From an uncultured Clostridia bacterium (GTDB lineage Bacteria; Bacillota; Clostridia; TANB77; CAG-508), in the NCBI GenBank assembly GCA_934155265.1, contig CAKPGU010000002.1, positions 85,964 through 149,963 on the forward strand: a DNA stretch of 64,000 bases, written 5' to 3'. Shown one piece after another: positions 51,200 through 61,687 of this stretch; within the stretch, counting starts at the first letter, position 1, and each line of letters begins with the position of its first letter. Under the pieces are notes generated by a model. It saw only the letters and a program-made list of their open reading frames with translations. It was not told the DNA's origin and made no database searches. The translations under genes and the position numbers were made by a program.

Positions 51200-54100
51200 T
51201 TATCTTTTAATTTCCTCCATAATATAAGCCTCAATTATGTCTCCTTCTTTAATGTCATTATATTTTTCAATTTGGATACCACATTCATAGCCTTTAGCAA
51301 CTTCTTTAGCATCATCTTTAAATCTCTTTAATGATGCAAGTTTTCCATCATGTATAACAACATTATCACGTAAAACTCTAACTCCTGCATTTCTTTCAAG
51401 TTTTCCATCTAATACATAAGCTCCTGCAATTGTTCCAACATTTGATATTTTAAATGTTTGTCTAACTTCTGCATTTCCTATAATATGTTCTTCATATTTT
51501 GGTGCAAGCATTCCTTTCATAGCTGCTTCTACATCTTCTATTGCTTGATATATTACAGAATATTGTTTTATTTCTACTTCTTCTTTTTCTGCCATGCTCT
51601 TTGCATTTGGCATTGGACGTACATTAAATGCAATTATTATTGCATTAGAAACTTTTGCAAGTGTTACATCTGATTCTGTAACTGCTCCTGCAGCAGCATG
51701 AATTACTTTTACTTTTACTTCTTCGTTTTCTAATTTTTCCATTGATTGTTTTATTGCTTCAACAGATCCTTGAACATCTGCTTTTACTATTAAGTTAAGT
51801 ACTTTTAAGTCTCCAGCTTCCATTTGACTAAATAGATTATCTAATGTTACTTTGCTCATTGCATTTATTGCTTTTTCTCTTTCTTGACGTTTTCTCTTTT
51901 CTATTAAGTGTTTAGCTGTTTTCTCATCTTTTACTTCATAGAAGATATCTCCAGCTTGTGGTACTTCTGTTAATCCTGTTATTTCTACTGGTGTAGATGG
52001 ACCGGCTTTTTTTACTTTTTTACCTTTTTCATCTGTCATGCTTCTTATTCTTCCTATTGCAGATCCTACAACTATTGTATCTCCAACATCAAGTGTTCCT
52101 CTTTGTACAAGCATTGATGCTATTGCACCTCTTCCTTTATCAAGTCTTGCTTCTATTACTACACCTTTTGCTTGTTTATTTGGATTTGCTTTTAATTCTA
52201 ATACATCTGCTTCTAGTAATACCATTTCTAGTAATTGGTCTATATTTGTATGTTTTTTAGCTGAAATTGGCACAAATATTGTATCTCCACCCCATTCTTC
52301 TGGTACTAATTCATAAGCCATTAATTCTTGTTTTACTTTATCAATATTTGCATCTGGTAAATCAATTTTGTTTATAGCTACTATTATAGGTATTCCAGCT
52401 GATTTAGCATGATTTATTGCTTCTACAGTTTGTGGCATTACACCATCATTTGCTGCAACAACTAATATTGCTATATCTGTTATTTGAGCACCTCTTGCTC
52501 TCATTGCTGTAAATGCTTCATGTCCCGGTGTATCTAAGAATGTGATTTCTCTATCATTTACTTTTACTTTATAGGCTCCTATATGTTGTGTAATTCCTCC
52601 AGCTTCTCCTTCAATTACATTTGTTTGTTTAACTGCATCTAATAATGATGTTTTACCATGATCTACGTGTCCCATTACAACAACAACTGGTGGACGTACT
52701 TCTAAATCTTCTTCTCTATCTTCAGAATCATCAAATAAAATATCTTCTTCAGTTATTGTTTCCTTTTTGTTTACTTTTACTCCAAATTCATCTGCAATTA
52801 ATGAAGCTGTATCAAAATCAATTTCATTATTTATTGTTGCCATTACACCATATCCAAGTAATTTTTTTATTACTTCTGCAGTTGTTTTCTTTAATTCTGC
52901 TGCAAAGTCTTTTACTGTTATTGTTTCAGGAATTGTTATTTCTTCTAATTTAAAGATTTTTTGTTTTGTACGATTTTCGTCATTTTTGCTTGCTTTTTTC
53001 TTGCCTTTTTTACCTCTTTGTGTTGTTAAGTCGTAATAATCTAACATTCCTCCATCTTGGTCATCAAACATATTAGATAAACTGTCTGTTCTTTTTAAAC
53101 CTTTCAATTTATGTTCATTTATATCTCCACTTTGATTATTTCTTCTTGATTTACTTGATTTTTTGTTTTTATTGTCATCAAATCTGCTATTTTGTTTTTG
53201 TTTATCTATAGATTTGTTATATTCTCTTGATGTATCTTTTTCTACATTTTCAGCACCCATTATGTCTTTGATATTTCTTTCAATTCCTTTTTCATCTAAT
53301 GGTCTATTTCCACCAAATCTTTGATTTCCTCCAAACCTTGAATTTCCACCTTGTCTATTTCTATTATCAAATCCACCATTATTGTTTGGTCTGTTTTTGT
53401 CAAATCTAGGTCTATTTCCGTTATTTGAAGAATTTCTATCAAAATTACGATTTCCATTATTTTGATTTCTATCATTGTTGAATCTGTTTCTATTTTGGAA
53501 ATTTCCATTTTGATTATTGTTTCTAAATGAACTATTTTGACCATCTCTATTATTTCTTCTGAAATCTTTATTATTGTTGTTATTACGATTTGATGAATTA
53601 AATCTATTTTCTGAAGTCAACTTATTTGTTGTTGTACTTTCATTTTTATTTTCTATTTTTTCATTTACTGTATTTTCTTGTTTCATATCTCTTGACATAT
53701 CTGTTGGCTTTTCTTCTTTCTTTTCTATTATTTTTTCTTTTTTCATTTCAACATCCATTTTATTTTCTTTTTCTTCTACCTTTTTTTCAATTTTTTGAGC
53801 TTCAACAGGCTCTTCTTTCTTCACTTCTTTTTTTATTCCAAATAATTCGTCAACTGTCATTGGCTTAGATGGTTTATTTCTATAAACAATATTGTAATCT
53901 TTATTTCGTTTTCTCTCAATAAAGCCTACATTGCTACTTTTCTTTTCTTCTTTTTTAGATTGTTCTTTTGGTTTATTTGTATCATCATTTATTATAACTT
54001 CTCTTCTTATAATAACTGGTGTATCATTCTTTTCTGTTTTTGATTTTTCAACATTTGGCTTTTTGTCTTCTTTTTTATTTTTTGAATTTTTTATACTTTC

Positions 54101-54241
54101 TTTGATTTTTTGAGCTTCATCTTCCTCAACTGAACTCAAATGACTTTTTGCATTTATGTTCAACTTCTTTGCAACTTCTAATACTTCTTTACTGGTTAAG
54201 TTCAATTCTTTTGCTATATCATATAATTTTATCTTACCCAA
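51200..54241 (-). CDS. infB: Translation initiation factor IF-2
   Basis: A 1013-residue GTPase that brings fMet-tRNA to the 30S subunit. N-terminal IF2 domain ([13 protein letters not shown]), then a long linker with an Asn/Arg/Gly-rich stretch at about 215-330, then the G domain with [29 protein letters not shown] and [12 protein letters not shown] chose the TTG at 54241, preceded by AGGGGGTG, which gives the usual start GKIKLYD; it overlaps the end of ylxR by a few bases. The Asn-rich linker is unusually long. Confidence 0.97.
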   Translation of the reverse strand: MGKIKLYDIAKELNLTSKEVLEVAKKLNINAKSHLSSVEEDEAQKIKESIKNSKNKKEDKKPNVEKSKTEKNDTPVIIRREVIINDDTNKPKEQSKKEEKKSSNVGFIERKRNKDYNIVYRNKPSKPMTVDELFGIKKEVKKEEPVEAQKIEKKVEEKENKMDVEMKKEKIIEKKEEKPTDMSRDMKQENTVNEKIENKNESTTTNKLTSENRFNSSNRNNNNNKDFRRNNRDGQNSSFRNNNQNGNFQNRNRFNNDRNQNNGNRNFDRNSSNNGNRPRFDKNRPNNNGGFDNRNRQGGNSRFGGNQRFGGNRPLDEKGIERNIKDIMGAENVEKDTSREYNKSIDKQKQNSRFDDNKNKKSSKSRRNNQSGDINEHKLKGLKRTDSLSNMFDDQDGGMLDYYDLTTQRGKKGKKKASKNDENRTKQKIFKLEEITIPETITVKDFAAELKKTTAEVIKKLLGYGVMATINNEIDFDTASLIADEFGVKVNKKETITEEDILFDDSEDREEDLEVRPPVVVVMGHVDHGKTSLLDAVKQTNVIEGEAGGITQHIGAYKVKVNDREITFLDTPGHEAFTAMRARGAQITDIAILVVAANDGVMPQTVEAINHAKSAGIPIIVAINKIDLPDANIDKVKQELMAYELVPEEWGGDTIFVPISAKKHTNIDQLLEMVLLEADVLELKANPNKQAKGVVIEARLDKGRGAIASMLVQRGTLDVGDTIVVGSAIGRIRSMTDEKGKKVKKAGPSTPVEITGLTEVPQAGDIFYEVKDEKTAKHLIEKRKRQEREKAINAMSKVTLDNLFSQMEAGDLKVLNLIVKADVQGSVEAIKQSMEKLENEEVKVKVIHAAAGAVTESDVTLAKVSNAIIIAFNVRPMPNAKSMAEKEEVEIKQYSVIYQAIEDVEAAMKGMLAPKYEEHIIGNAEVRQTFKISNVGTIAGAYVLDGKLERNAGVRVLRDNVVIHDGKLASLKRFKDDAKEVAKGYECGIQIEKYNDIKEGDIIEAYIMEEIKR

Positions 54242-54515
54242 TAACATCACCCCCTGTTTTTTTCTCAACAATATTTTTTATTTGGTCATATATCTCATCA
54301 TTTATTTTGATATCTAATGCTTTATCTAGTTTTTTGCTTTTTTTAGCTTTTTCAAGACACTCCATATCATAGCAAATATATGCCCCACGTCCTGGTTCTC
54401 TTCCGTTCTCATCTACTTTAATAATATTTTCTTTATTTTTAACTATTCTTAAAAGTTCATTTTTATTTTTCTGTTTTCTACACACTGTACATGTTCTTTG
54501 TGGTATATTTTTCAC
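54234..54515 (-). CDS. rnpM: YlxR/RnpM-family RNA-binding protein
   Basis: A 93-residue protein with the YlxR signature: [19 protein letters not shown] and [18 protein letters not shown]. It is located between nusA and infB as in most Firmicutes. In Bacillus it modulates RNase P. Its stop overlaps the chosen infB start. Confidence 0.92.
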   Translation of the reverse strand: MKNIPQRTCTVCRKQKNKNELLRIVKNKENIIKVDENGREPGRGAYICYDMECLEKAKKSKKLDKALDIKINDEIYDQIKNIVEKKTGGDVIG

Positions 54516-54524
54516 TATTTCCTC

Positions 54525-55640
54525 CTAGTTTTCTTGATTTAATTCTGCATCAGTAGCATCATTTGCTTCTTCTGCTTTTTTTGCTAACATCTCTCTAAAT
54601 TGTGATTCTGATTTTATATCTATTTTCCATCCTGTTAATTTTGCTGCTAATCTTGCATTTTGACCAGCTTTTCCTATTGCTAATGATAATTGATCATCTG
54701 GAACAATAACTTGTGCAAATTTCTCTTCTTCTTTTATATCAACTGCCATTATTTGTGCTGGTAATAATGCTGATGATATGAATATACTTGGATCTGCATT
54801 CCATTCAATTACATCAATTTTTTCTCCATTTAGTTCATTTATTACATTTTGTATACGTATTCCTTTTTGACCTACACATGAACCTACTGGATCTATGTTT
54901 TCGTCTGGTGAATATACTGCAACTTTACTTCTTAATCCTGGATCTCTTGATACACTTTTTATTTCAATTAGTCCTTCATATATTTCAGGAATTTCAAATT
55001 CTAATAATTTTCTTACAAAGTCTGGATGTGTTCTAGAAATTATAGCTTGTGGAACACCTTTTTCTCCTCTTTCAACATCAACTACATATCCTTTTATTTT
55101 ATCATTTACATGATAATGTTCTGTTGGTATTTGGTCTTTTGTTAACATTATACCCTCAAGTTTTCCTAAGTCCATAACTACAATATGTTTATCTGCTTTT
55201 TGGATTAGTCCAGAAACTATTTCTCCTTTTCTTTCATTGTATTCATTAAATACCATATTTCTTTCTGTTTCTCTTAATTTTTGGATTATTACTTGTTTTG
55301 CTGTTTGTGCTGCTATTCTTCCAAAATCTCTAGGTACAATTTCTACTTCAACATTATCTCCTATATTTAAGTCTTTGTTAATTTTTCTTGCATCTTCTAA
55401 ACTAATTTCTAATGCATCATCATTTGCTCTTTCCATTACTTCTTTTATTGAAAAAACATGTGTTGCTCCTGTTTGTTCATCCATTTTTACATCTACATTT
55501 TCTAAAGCATCAAAATTTCTTTTATATGCTGTTATTAATGCTGTTCTTATTGATTCTAATAATTCCTCTTTTTTTATTCCTTTTTCTTTTTCTAGTTCTT
55601 CTAGTGCTAATATTAATTCCTTGTTATCAATTGCTTTCAT
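54525..55640 (-). CDS. nusA: Transcription termination/antitermination protein NusA
   Basis: A 371-residue protein: N-terminal RNA-polymerase-binding domain (about 1-125), S1 domain (VSGLIQKADKHIVVMDLG), and two KH domains, with PVGSCVGQKGIRIQNVINEL in the first and LAIGKAGQNARLAAKLTG in the second. Without acidic repeats, as is normal in Firmicutes. Confidence 0.97.
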   Translation of the reverse strand: MKAIDNKELILALEELEKEKGIKKEELLESIRTALITAYKRNFDALENVDVKMDEQTGATHVFSIKEVMERANDDALEISLEDARKINKDLNIGDNVEVEIVPRDFGRIAAQTAKQVIIQKLRETERNMVFNEYNERKGEIVSGLIQKADKHIVVMDLGKLEGIMLTKDQIPTEHYHVNDKIKGYVVDVERGEKGVPQAIISRTHPDFVRKLLEFEIPEIYEGLIEIKSVSRDPGLRSKVAVYSPDENIDPVGSCVGQKGIRIQNVINELNGEKIDVIEWNADPSIFISSALLPAQIMAVDIKEEEKFAQVIVPDDQLSLAIGKAGQNARLAAKLTGWKIDIKSESQFREMLAKKAEEANDATDAELNQEN

Positions 55641-55672
55641 TTTTTATAATCAATCCTTTCTTTTCGCTCAAA

Positions 55673-56161
55673 TTAATTTTCGTCATTAATGACATTGTCC
55701 CAATCGTAAACTGTTTTAATTTGTGCTATATTTTTTCTTTCTATTTTTACTTCATCTATTTTGTCTGTTACTTCCACAGTTATTGTATCTTCATCAAATC
55801 CTTTTAATTCTCCAATATAATTCTTGTTTCCATTTTCGTCTTTTTTAAATAATTTTACTTCAACTTGATTTCCTACATTTTGTTCTAAATGACTATCTTT
55901 TCTTAAAATTCTTTCTATTCCTGGTGATGAAACTTCTAAAAAGTATTGTTCTTTTATATAATTAGCCTCATCTAAAACATCATTAATCTCATTACTTACT
56001 TTTTCACAGTCATTTAAATCTATTCCGTTTGGGCTGTCAATATAAACTCTTAAATAATAATTTGGTCCTTCTTTGGCATATTCTACATCATATAGGCTAT
56101 ATCCTATATTCTTTATTTTGTCTTTTATTAATTCTTCTACCTTTTCTTCTATTTTTGCCAT
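55673..56161 (-). CDS. rimP: Ribosome maturation factor RimP
   Basis: A 162-residue protein that helps assemble the 30S subunit: YSLYDVEYAKEGPNYYLRVYID, CEKVSNEINDVLD and FLEVSSPGIERILRK. AAAGGAGG precedes the ATG at 56161; the longer ORF up to 56299 runs through the promoter and is rejected. First gene of the long rimP-nusA-rnpM-infB-rbfA-nrnA-truB block. Confidence 0.95.
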   Translation of the reverse strand: MAKIEEKVEELIKDKIKNIGYSLYDVEYAKEGPNYYLRVYIDSPNGIDLNDCEKVSNEINDVLDEANYIKEQYFLEVSSPGIERILRKDSHLEQNVGNQVEVKLFKKDENGNKNYIGELKGFDEDTITVEVTDKIDEVKIERKNIAQIKTVYDWDNVINDEN

Positions 56162-56196
56162 AAGTCCTCCTTTTTCTTTTATTCTCCCATTCACGA

Positions 56197-56277
56197 TTGA
56201 AGAGTAGGATTTGCTCCTACTCTTCTGTGTTTTTTTATGTTCTTTTATATTATACCCAATTTTTGCCATAAAATCAA
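56197..56277 (-). promoter_or_regulatory. Promoter and leader hairpin of the rimP operon
   Basis: On the minus strand TTGATT (56277-56272), 17-bp spacer, TATAAT (56254-56249). An 11-bp hairpin GAAGAGTAGGA/TCCTACTCTTC follows in the 5' leader (about 56223-56197). On the plus strand the hairpin is followed by T residues, so it can also end plus-strand transcripts. Confidence 0.6.
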
Positions 56278-56312
56278 GTGTTTTTGAAATTTTTTTCATT
56301 TGTCTATACTCT

Positions 56313-58955
56313 CTATTTCATTTTCTCCTTAATTCTCATCAAAGTATTAAGAGCATCAATAGGAGTAAGTTGATTTAAATCAACCTTATCAAGTTCATGA
56401 GCAATTTCAGCTAATTTGAAATTAAACATATCAAATTGACCCTCGACAACTTTTTTATTTTCTTTCTTCTCAACACTCTTACCACTCATCATGCTTTTTC
56501 TTTCCAAAGTTCTTAAAATTTCGTCAGCTCTTTTAGTAACAATTTTGGGTACACCTGCTAAACGAGCTACATGGATACCATAACTTTCGTCTGTTCCACC
56601 TTCAACAATTTTTCTTAAAAAGATTATGTCTTCGCCTTTTTCTTTTACTGCTATTGAATAATTTTTAATTCCTTCTTGTTTATCTGCAAGTTCGATTAAT
56701 TCATGATAATGTGTTGCAAATAATGTTTTAGCTCCGCACTTTTCTTTATCTGCAATATATTCTGCAACAGCCCAAGCTATTGATAATCCATCATATGTTG
56801 ATGTTCCCCTACCTATTTCGTCTAAAATTACTAAGCTGTTTTCTGTTGCTTCTTTTAAAATTGTTGCAACTTCCATCATTTCTACCATAAATGTACTTTG
56901 TCCCATACTTAAATCATCAGAAGCACCAACTCTTGTAAAAATTTTATCTACAACTCCAATTTCCGCTTCTGTTGCTGGTACAAAACTTCCCACTTGTGCC
57001 ATTAATGTTATTAATGCTACTTGCCTCATATATGTAGATTTACCAGCCATGTTTGGACCTGTTATAATTGCAAGTCTGTCCCCATCTTTATCAAGATAAG
57101 TATCATTTGGTACAAAATTTCCATTTCCTATCATCTTTTCAATTACTGGATGTCTACCTTCTTTTATTCTGATAATTCCATCATTTTTTACAATTGGCAT
57201 ACAGTAATTCATATCTTCTGCAACTTGTGCAAATGCTACTAAAACATCTAATGTTGACACTACATTTGCTGTTTTTTGAAGTCTTTTTATATTTTGAGCA
57301 ATTTGTGTTCTTATTTCCACAAATGCATTATATTCAAGATTTACCACCTTTTCTTCTGCACCCAAGATTTGATTTTCTATTGTTTTTAATTCTTCTGTTA
57401 TATATCGTTCTCCTGTTGTTAATGTTTGTTTTCTTATAAACCTTTCAGGTACTTGTGATACAAATGACTTTGATACTTCTATGTAATAGCCAAATACTTT
57501 GTTATATCCAACTTTTAAAGTTTTTATTCCAGTCTTTTCTTTTTCATCTGCTTCCAATTTTGCAAGCCAAGTTTTACCTTCTGTTGATGCCCTTTTCAAC
57601 ACATCTATTTCTTCATCATATCCAAGTTTTATAATTCCGCCATCTTTTATTGCCATTGGTGGATCTTCTACTATTGATTTATCTATCAGTTCAAATATAT
57701 CTTTTAGTTCATCTAAATCTTCATATAATTCTTTTAATTTTTCTGATGAGCAATCTGCTAAAACTCTTTTAACTTCTGGTAATTTTTCTAGTGAATTTTT
57801 AAGTGTTATCATATCTCTTGCATTTGCATTACCATAAGCCATTTTTCCTGCTAGACGCTCTATGTCATAAACCTTTTTTAATGTTTCTGTGATGTCTCCT
57901 CTAAGTATCATATTGTCTTTTAATTCTTTTACAGAATCTAATCTTTGTTGAATTTCTTTTACATCTAAAAGTGGATCATTTAGCCACCTTCTAAGCATAC
58001 GTCCTCCCATTGATGTTGATGTTTTATCTAATACCCAAAGTAGTGTTCCTTTTTTGCTTTTATCTCTCATTTTTTCAGTTATTTCAAGATTTCTTCTAGC
58101 ATTGATGTCTAATGACATATATTTTGACAAACTATAAATTGTTATTGTATTAATATGTTCTAAGCTTGTCATTTGAGTTTCATTTAAATATTCTAATAAA
58201 GCATTTATTGATTTAACTGCTAAACTTCTTTCTTTTAGATTTCCTATTTCTTTTTTATTTTCAATTATATTATATTCTAGTTGCAAATTTCCTACATCAT
58301 CTGTGAAAAATTTGTCACTAAATCTACTCATATACATTGAAAATCTTTCTTTTATTTTATCAAGCTCTTCTTGACACTCAAACATCATAGAATTTGCAAT
58401 TATTTCTGATGGAGAAAATCTTGCAATTTCATCTAATAATAATGCAAAATTATTTTCTCCTTTAATTTCACTACTATAAAATTCTCCTGTTGAAATGTCA
58501 CATACACTTATTCCAAAATATAGTCCTGTTTTACATATACACATTATATAATTATTTTTCTTTTCTTCAAGCAAGTTTGACTCAACTATAGTTCCTGGTG
58601 TTAAAATTCTGATAACACCTCTTTCAACTATTCCTTTTGCTTTTTTTGGGTCTTCTAGTTGTTCACATATTGCAACTTTATATCCCTTTTCTATTAATTT
58701 TGATGCATATACTTCTACAGCATGATGTGGTATTCCAGCCATTGGTGCTCTTTCAGGTAAACCACAGTCTTTTCCTGTTAATGTTATTTCTAATTCTCTT
58801 GCTGATATTAGTGCATCTTCAAAAAACATTTCGTAAAAGTCACCTAATCTGTAAAATAATATACAGTCATTGTATTTTTCTTTTGTTTCTATATATTTTT
58901 GCATCATTGGTGATATAACTGATCTATCTTCTATTTCTGCTATTGTTTGTGCCAT
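56313..58955 (-). CDS. mutS: DNA mismatch repair protein MutS
   Basis: An 880-residue mismatch-recognition ATPase. The mismatch-binding motif is ILFYRLGDFYEMFFEDA (about residues 32-48). The ATPase has ITGPNMAGKSTYMRQ, VILDEIGRGTSTYDG and TLFATHYHEL. Full length. The start is 10 bp after the zeta-like gene, so it is transcribed with miaB and the toxin-antitoxin module. Confidence 0.98.
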   Translation of the reverse strand: MAQTIAEIEDRSVISPMMQKYIETKEKYNDCILFYRLGDFYEMFFEDALISARELEITLTGKDCGLPERAPMAGIPHHAVEVYASKLIEKGYKVAICEQLEDPKKAKGIVERGVIRILTPGTIVESNLLEEKKNNYIMCICKTGLYFGISVCDISTGEFYSSEIKGENNFALLLDEIARFSPSEIIANSMMFECQEELDKIKERFSMYMSRFSDKFFTDDVGNLQLEYNIIENKKEIGNLKERSLAVKSINALLEYLNETQMTSLEHINTITIYSLSKYMSLDINARRNLEITEKMRDKSKKGTLLWVLDKTSTSMGGRMLRRWLNDPLLDVKEIQQRLDSVKELKDNMILRGDITETLKKVYDIERLAGKMAYGNANARDMITLKNSLEKLPEVKRVLADCSSEKLKELYEDLDELKDIFELIDKSIVEDPPMAIKDGGIIKLGYDEEIDVLKRASTEGKTWLAKLEADEKEKTGIKTLKVGYNKVFGYYIEVSKSFVSQVPERFIRKQTLTTGERYITEELKTIENQILGAEEKVVNLEYNAFVEIRTQIAQNIKRLQKTANVVSTLDVLVAFAQVAEDMNYCMPIVKNDGIIRIKEGRHPVIEKMIGNGNFVPNDTYLDKDGDRLAIITGPNMAGKSTYMRQVALITLMAQVGSFVPATEAEIGVVDKIFTRVGASDDLSMGQSTFMVEMMEVATILKEATENSLVILDEIGRGTSTYDGLSIAWAVAEYIADKEKCGAKTLFATHYHELIELADKQEGIKNYSIAVKEKGEDIIFLRKIVEGGTDESYGIHVARLAGVPKIVTKRADEILRTLERKSMMSGKSVEKKENKKVVEGQFDMFNFKLAEIAHELDKVDLNQLTPIDALNTLMRIKEKMK

Positions 58956-58965
58956 TTTTTATCTC

Positions 58966-59835
58966 CTACTTTTCTATTTGATTATCAATAACCCCTTCTA
59001 ATTCATCCAATTGTTTCATTTCAGCTTCATTAGCCTTTCTTTTCATAAATCCATTTCTAAGCTTTGCTAATCTAGTTCTTGCAGTCAACAAAACAGCTTG
59101 TGTTTCTGACTTTCTATATTCTTCAAGAGCTATTCTTGCTGTTGGAAAACTTTCATTTTCTTCTTTACTAGAATATACCTTTACAGGTTTTCCAATTTGT
59201 TTTCCTCTTGTGTAAACCTCAACTGTACATAATCCTGATTTTTCTATTTTATCAACAACAGCGGGAATTCCTGCATAAGCCTTATTATGATGCTCAATTG
59301 AGATTAATCTTCCATAAGTTAATACTTCCATTTGTTTTTGATATCTTTCATGTACTGTAAGCAAACTCTCTAATTGAGGAACTGCTAAAGCTCTTACTAT
59401 AACTGAAAATCCATTTTGTTTTAATTCTTTTATTCTATCTAAAATTCTGTCATTTTTTAATGTTCCTTCAAATATAAAATTCTGTCTATCATCTATTGCT
59501 TTTTTCATGATACTTCCAGTCCATGGTCCAGCATCTTGTTCAACAATCTCAACATATTCAGTTGGATATTTTCTAGCAATTTCTATTGCATTTGGATGAT
59601 ATGGTTTATATTCATCTGTTGTTATTAATATAATACATTTTCCATTTGCTTTAGCTTCATTTCTGGTATATGAAATAACTCCGCCTTTTCCACATCCTGG
59701 TTGCCCTCCAACAATTACTGCTATGGGTTGATCATCTGGTGTTGAATTTCTAAATACTTCTTTTTCTATTTTTTTGTATATTTTATTATGTTCTTCTTCT
59801 GTTAATTTATATTTTTCTTTTATACTTTGTTCCAT
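58966..59835 (-). CDS. Zeta-toxin-like protein with altered P-loop
   Basis: A 289-residue protein of the zeta-toxin group: AVIVGGQPGCGKGGVIS (about residues 39-55), ILITTDEYKPYHPNAI as the substrate loop, FIFEGTLKN, and a Lys-rich C-terminal helix. In a functional P-loop the Lys is followed by Ser or Thr; here position 51 is Gly (GKGG), so kinase activity is probably lost or altered. AAGGAT lies before the ATG. It follows the MiaB-antitoxin fusion by 20 bp and precedes mutS by 10 bp, an insertion in the normal miaB-mutS neighbourhood. Confidence 0.8.
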   Translation of the reverse strand: MEQSIKEKYKLTEEEHNKIYKKIEKEVFRNSTPDDQPIAVIVGGQPGCGKGGVISYTRNEAKANGKCIILITTDEYKPYHPNAIEIARKYPTEYVEIVEQDAGPWTGSIMKKAIDDRQNFIFEGTLKNDRILDRIKELKQNGFSVIVRALAVPQLESLLTVHERYQKQMEVLTYGRLISIEHHNKAYAGIPAVVDKIEKSGLCTVEVYTRGKQIGKPVKVYSSKEENESFPTARIALEEYRKSETQAVLLTARTRLAKLRNGFMKRKANEAEMKQLDELEGVIDNQIEK

Positions 59836-59855
59836 TTTTATTTCATCCTTCTCTC

Positions 59856-60074
59856 TTATTGCTTATCTTGATATATCTCTCTTAGTTCTTTTCCATATAC
59901 TTCAATGATTTTATTAATCATCTCTACATTTCCACTATACATTTCTTCTCTTTCGTTTCTCAACTTTTCTAATTCTTTTTCATATTTTTTATCTTTTTCT
60001 ACTTTGTTTACACAATCTGCAATTTTATATGCCATTATTTCTATCGCAGTATCTAGGCTTGCATAATCATTCAT
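59856..60074 (-). CDS. Antitoxin-like ORF inside the end of miaB
   Basis: The ATG at 60074 (MNDYASLDTAIEIMAYK... ending GKELREIYQDKQ) is in frame with miaB, and is preceded by AAAGGAG five bases upstream inside the last miaB codons. The 72-residue product is helical and has IEIMAYKIADCVNK in common with the small protein before the other zeta gene. It can thus be made alone from the internal start or as the tail of MiaB. Confidence 0.65.
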   Translation of the reverse strand: MNDYASLDTAIEIMAYKIADCVNKVEKDKKYEKELEKLRNEREEMYSGNVEMINKIIEVYGKELREIYQDKQ

Positions 60075-61481
60075 GATTTCTCCTTTCAAATACCACATAT
60101 GTTCTGAAACAATTTTCAAATCTATAATTTTATCTTTCAAGTCAGGTGTTCCTTCAAAAATTACTACCTTATTGCTATCTGTTCTTCCAGTTAACAAATC
60201 TGGATTATTTTTGCTTGGACCTTCAACTAAAACTCTTTGAAGTGTTCCAACATATTTTTGATTATTTTCTGCAATTTGACTTTCAACTAATTCTTTTAGT
60301 CTATCAAATCTTGCATGTTTTATTTCTTCTGGAACTTGATTATCCATTTTATCTCCTGGTGTTCCAACTCTTCTTGAATAGATAAACATATAAACTTGTT
60401 CAAAACATACTTTTCTAACAACATCTAATGTATCTTCAAAAGCTTCTTCTGTTTCGCCTGCAAATCCCACAATGATATCTGTTGATAATGTTAAATTTGG
60501 AATTCTTGCTTTCATTTTTTCTACTAAATTTAGATATTGTTCTTTTGTGTATTTTCTATTCATTATTTTTAACACATTTGTACTTCCAGATTGAAGTGGC
60601 AGATGTACTAATTTACATACTTTTTCGCAATCTGCAATTGCATCTATTACATCATCTGTAAAGTCTTTTGGATGTGGTGATACAAAACGAATTCTTTCTA
60701 TTCCTTCAATTTTATTTATTGCTCTTAACAATGTTGCAAATGAATTTATTCCATTATAGTCTATTCCGTTTTCTTTCCACTTTTCTGCTCTTAAATATGA
60801 ATTAACATTTTGACCTAATAATGTTATTTCTTTATATCCTTCTTTTGCAAGTTGCTCTACTTCTTCTAAAATGTCTTTTGGATGTCTGCTTCTCTCTCTT
60901 CCACGTACATAAGGAACTATACAATATGTACAAAAATTATTACATCCATACATTATAGTTACAGATGCTTTAATATTACTTGTTCTTTTGATTGGTAGTC
61001 CTTCATAAACTTCTCCATCTATGTCTATTACATCTTGCATCTTCTTTTTACTTAAAATTGTATTATATAAATCTTCTGGGAAATTTTGCAATGTATGTGT
61101 TCCAAATATTATATCTGTATATGAATAACTTTCATGAATCTTATCTGTTATATGTTTTTCTTGCATCATACATCCACCAATTGCAATTATTGTTCCTCTT
61201 TGTTCTTTTATTCTTTTTAATTCTCCAAGCTTTCCAAATAGCTTGTCTTCTGCATTTTCTCTTACGCAACACGTGTTAAATAATACCAAGTCCGCTTCTT
61301 GGTATTTATCTGTTTGTTTATACCCCATCTCTTCTATCATTCCACAAAGTTTTTCAGAGTCATTTTCATTTAATTGACAACCCATTGTTAGAATGTAATA
61401 TTTTAAGTTTTTTCCTTTATTTTGTTCTGCTACTTCTTTTATATATTTTTTTTGCTTTTCTATTTCTTGTACTGTTTCCAT
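59856..61481 (-). CDS. miaB: tRNA methylthiotransferase MiaB with fused antitoxin-like tail
   Basis: A 541-residue radical SAM enzyme that adds the 2-methylthio group to i6A37 of tRNA. N-terminal iron-sulfur Cys residues lie in TMGCQLNENDSE, FNTCCVREN and IGGCMMQE; the radical SAM triad is in GCNNFCTYCIVPYVRGRE. MiaB normally ends after its TRAM domain; here the frame runs on for 72 residues with no stop, and this extra part looks like a zeta antitoxin. I chose the ATG at 61481 with GGAAGG before it. Confidence 0.92.
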   Translation of the reverse strand: METVQEIEKQKKYIKEVAEQNKGKNLKYYILTMGCQLNENDSEKLCGMIEEMGYKQTDKYQEADLVLFNTCCVRENAEDKLFGKLGELKRIKEQRGTIIAIGGCMMQEKHITDKIHESYSYTDIIFGTHTLQNFPEDLYNTILSKKKMQDVIDIDGEVYEGLPIKRTSNIKASVTIMYGCNNFCTYCIVPYVRGRERSRHPKDILEEVEQLAKEGYKEITLLGQNVNSYLRAEKWKENGIDYNGINSFATLLRAINKIEGIERIRFVSPHPKDFTDDVIDAIADCEKVCKLVHLPLQSGSTNVLKIMNRKYTKEQYLNLVEKMKARIPNLTLSTDIIVGFAGETEEAFEDTLDVVRKVCFEQVYMFIYSRRVGTPGDKMDNQVPEEIKHARFDRLKELVESQIAENNQKYVGTLQRVLVEGPSKNNPDLLTGRTDSNKVVIFEGTPDLKDKIIDLKIVSEHMWYLKGEIMNDYASLDTAIEIMAYKIADCVNKVEKDKKYEKELEKLRNEREEMYSGNVEMINKIIEVYGKELREIYQDKQ

Positions 61482-61570
61482 TTTTGCTACCTTCCTTATT
61501 TTTTTGTATTTTATCACATATATTCAAAGAAATAAAGAGATAAAACATAAAATTTTATGCTTTATCTCTT

Positions 61571-61672
61571 TATGTTACAATTCACTGCTAAATTGTATAG
61601 AGTTTAAAAAATTAATAATATATTGTTTTTGAAATACCGTGTAAGCGACCAGACGAGCTTAATTGTAACATA
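61571..61672. repeat. 102-bp MITE-like element
   Basis: Perfect 12-bp terminal inverted repeats TATGTTACAATT (61571-61582) and AATTGTAACATA (61661-61672), with no ORF between. The repeat ends recall the GTTACA part of the short units at 22984 and 28439, so they may be one family. It lies between the pseudogene and miaB. Confidence 0.6.
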
Positions 61673-61687
61673 TTAATACTTATAAAA

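Noticed and set aside
52645..53798. Several plus-strand ORFs of 60-102 codons across infB
   Set aside because: They are Leu/Phe-rich complements of Lys/Glu-rich infB codons without ribosome-binding sites.
56165..56299. N-terminal extension of RimP
   Set aside because: It runs through the promoter and leader hairpin; AAAGGAGG and the family start point to 56161.
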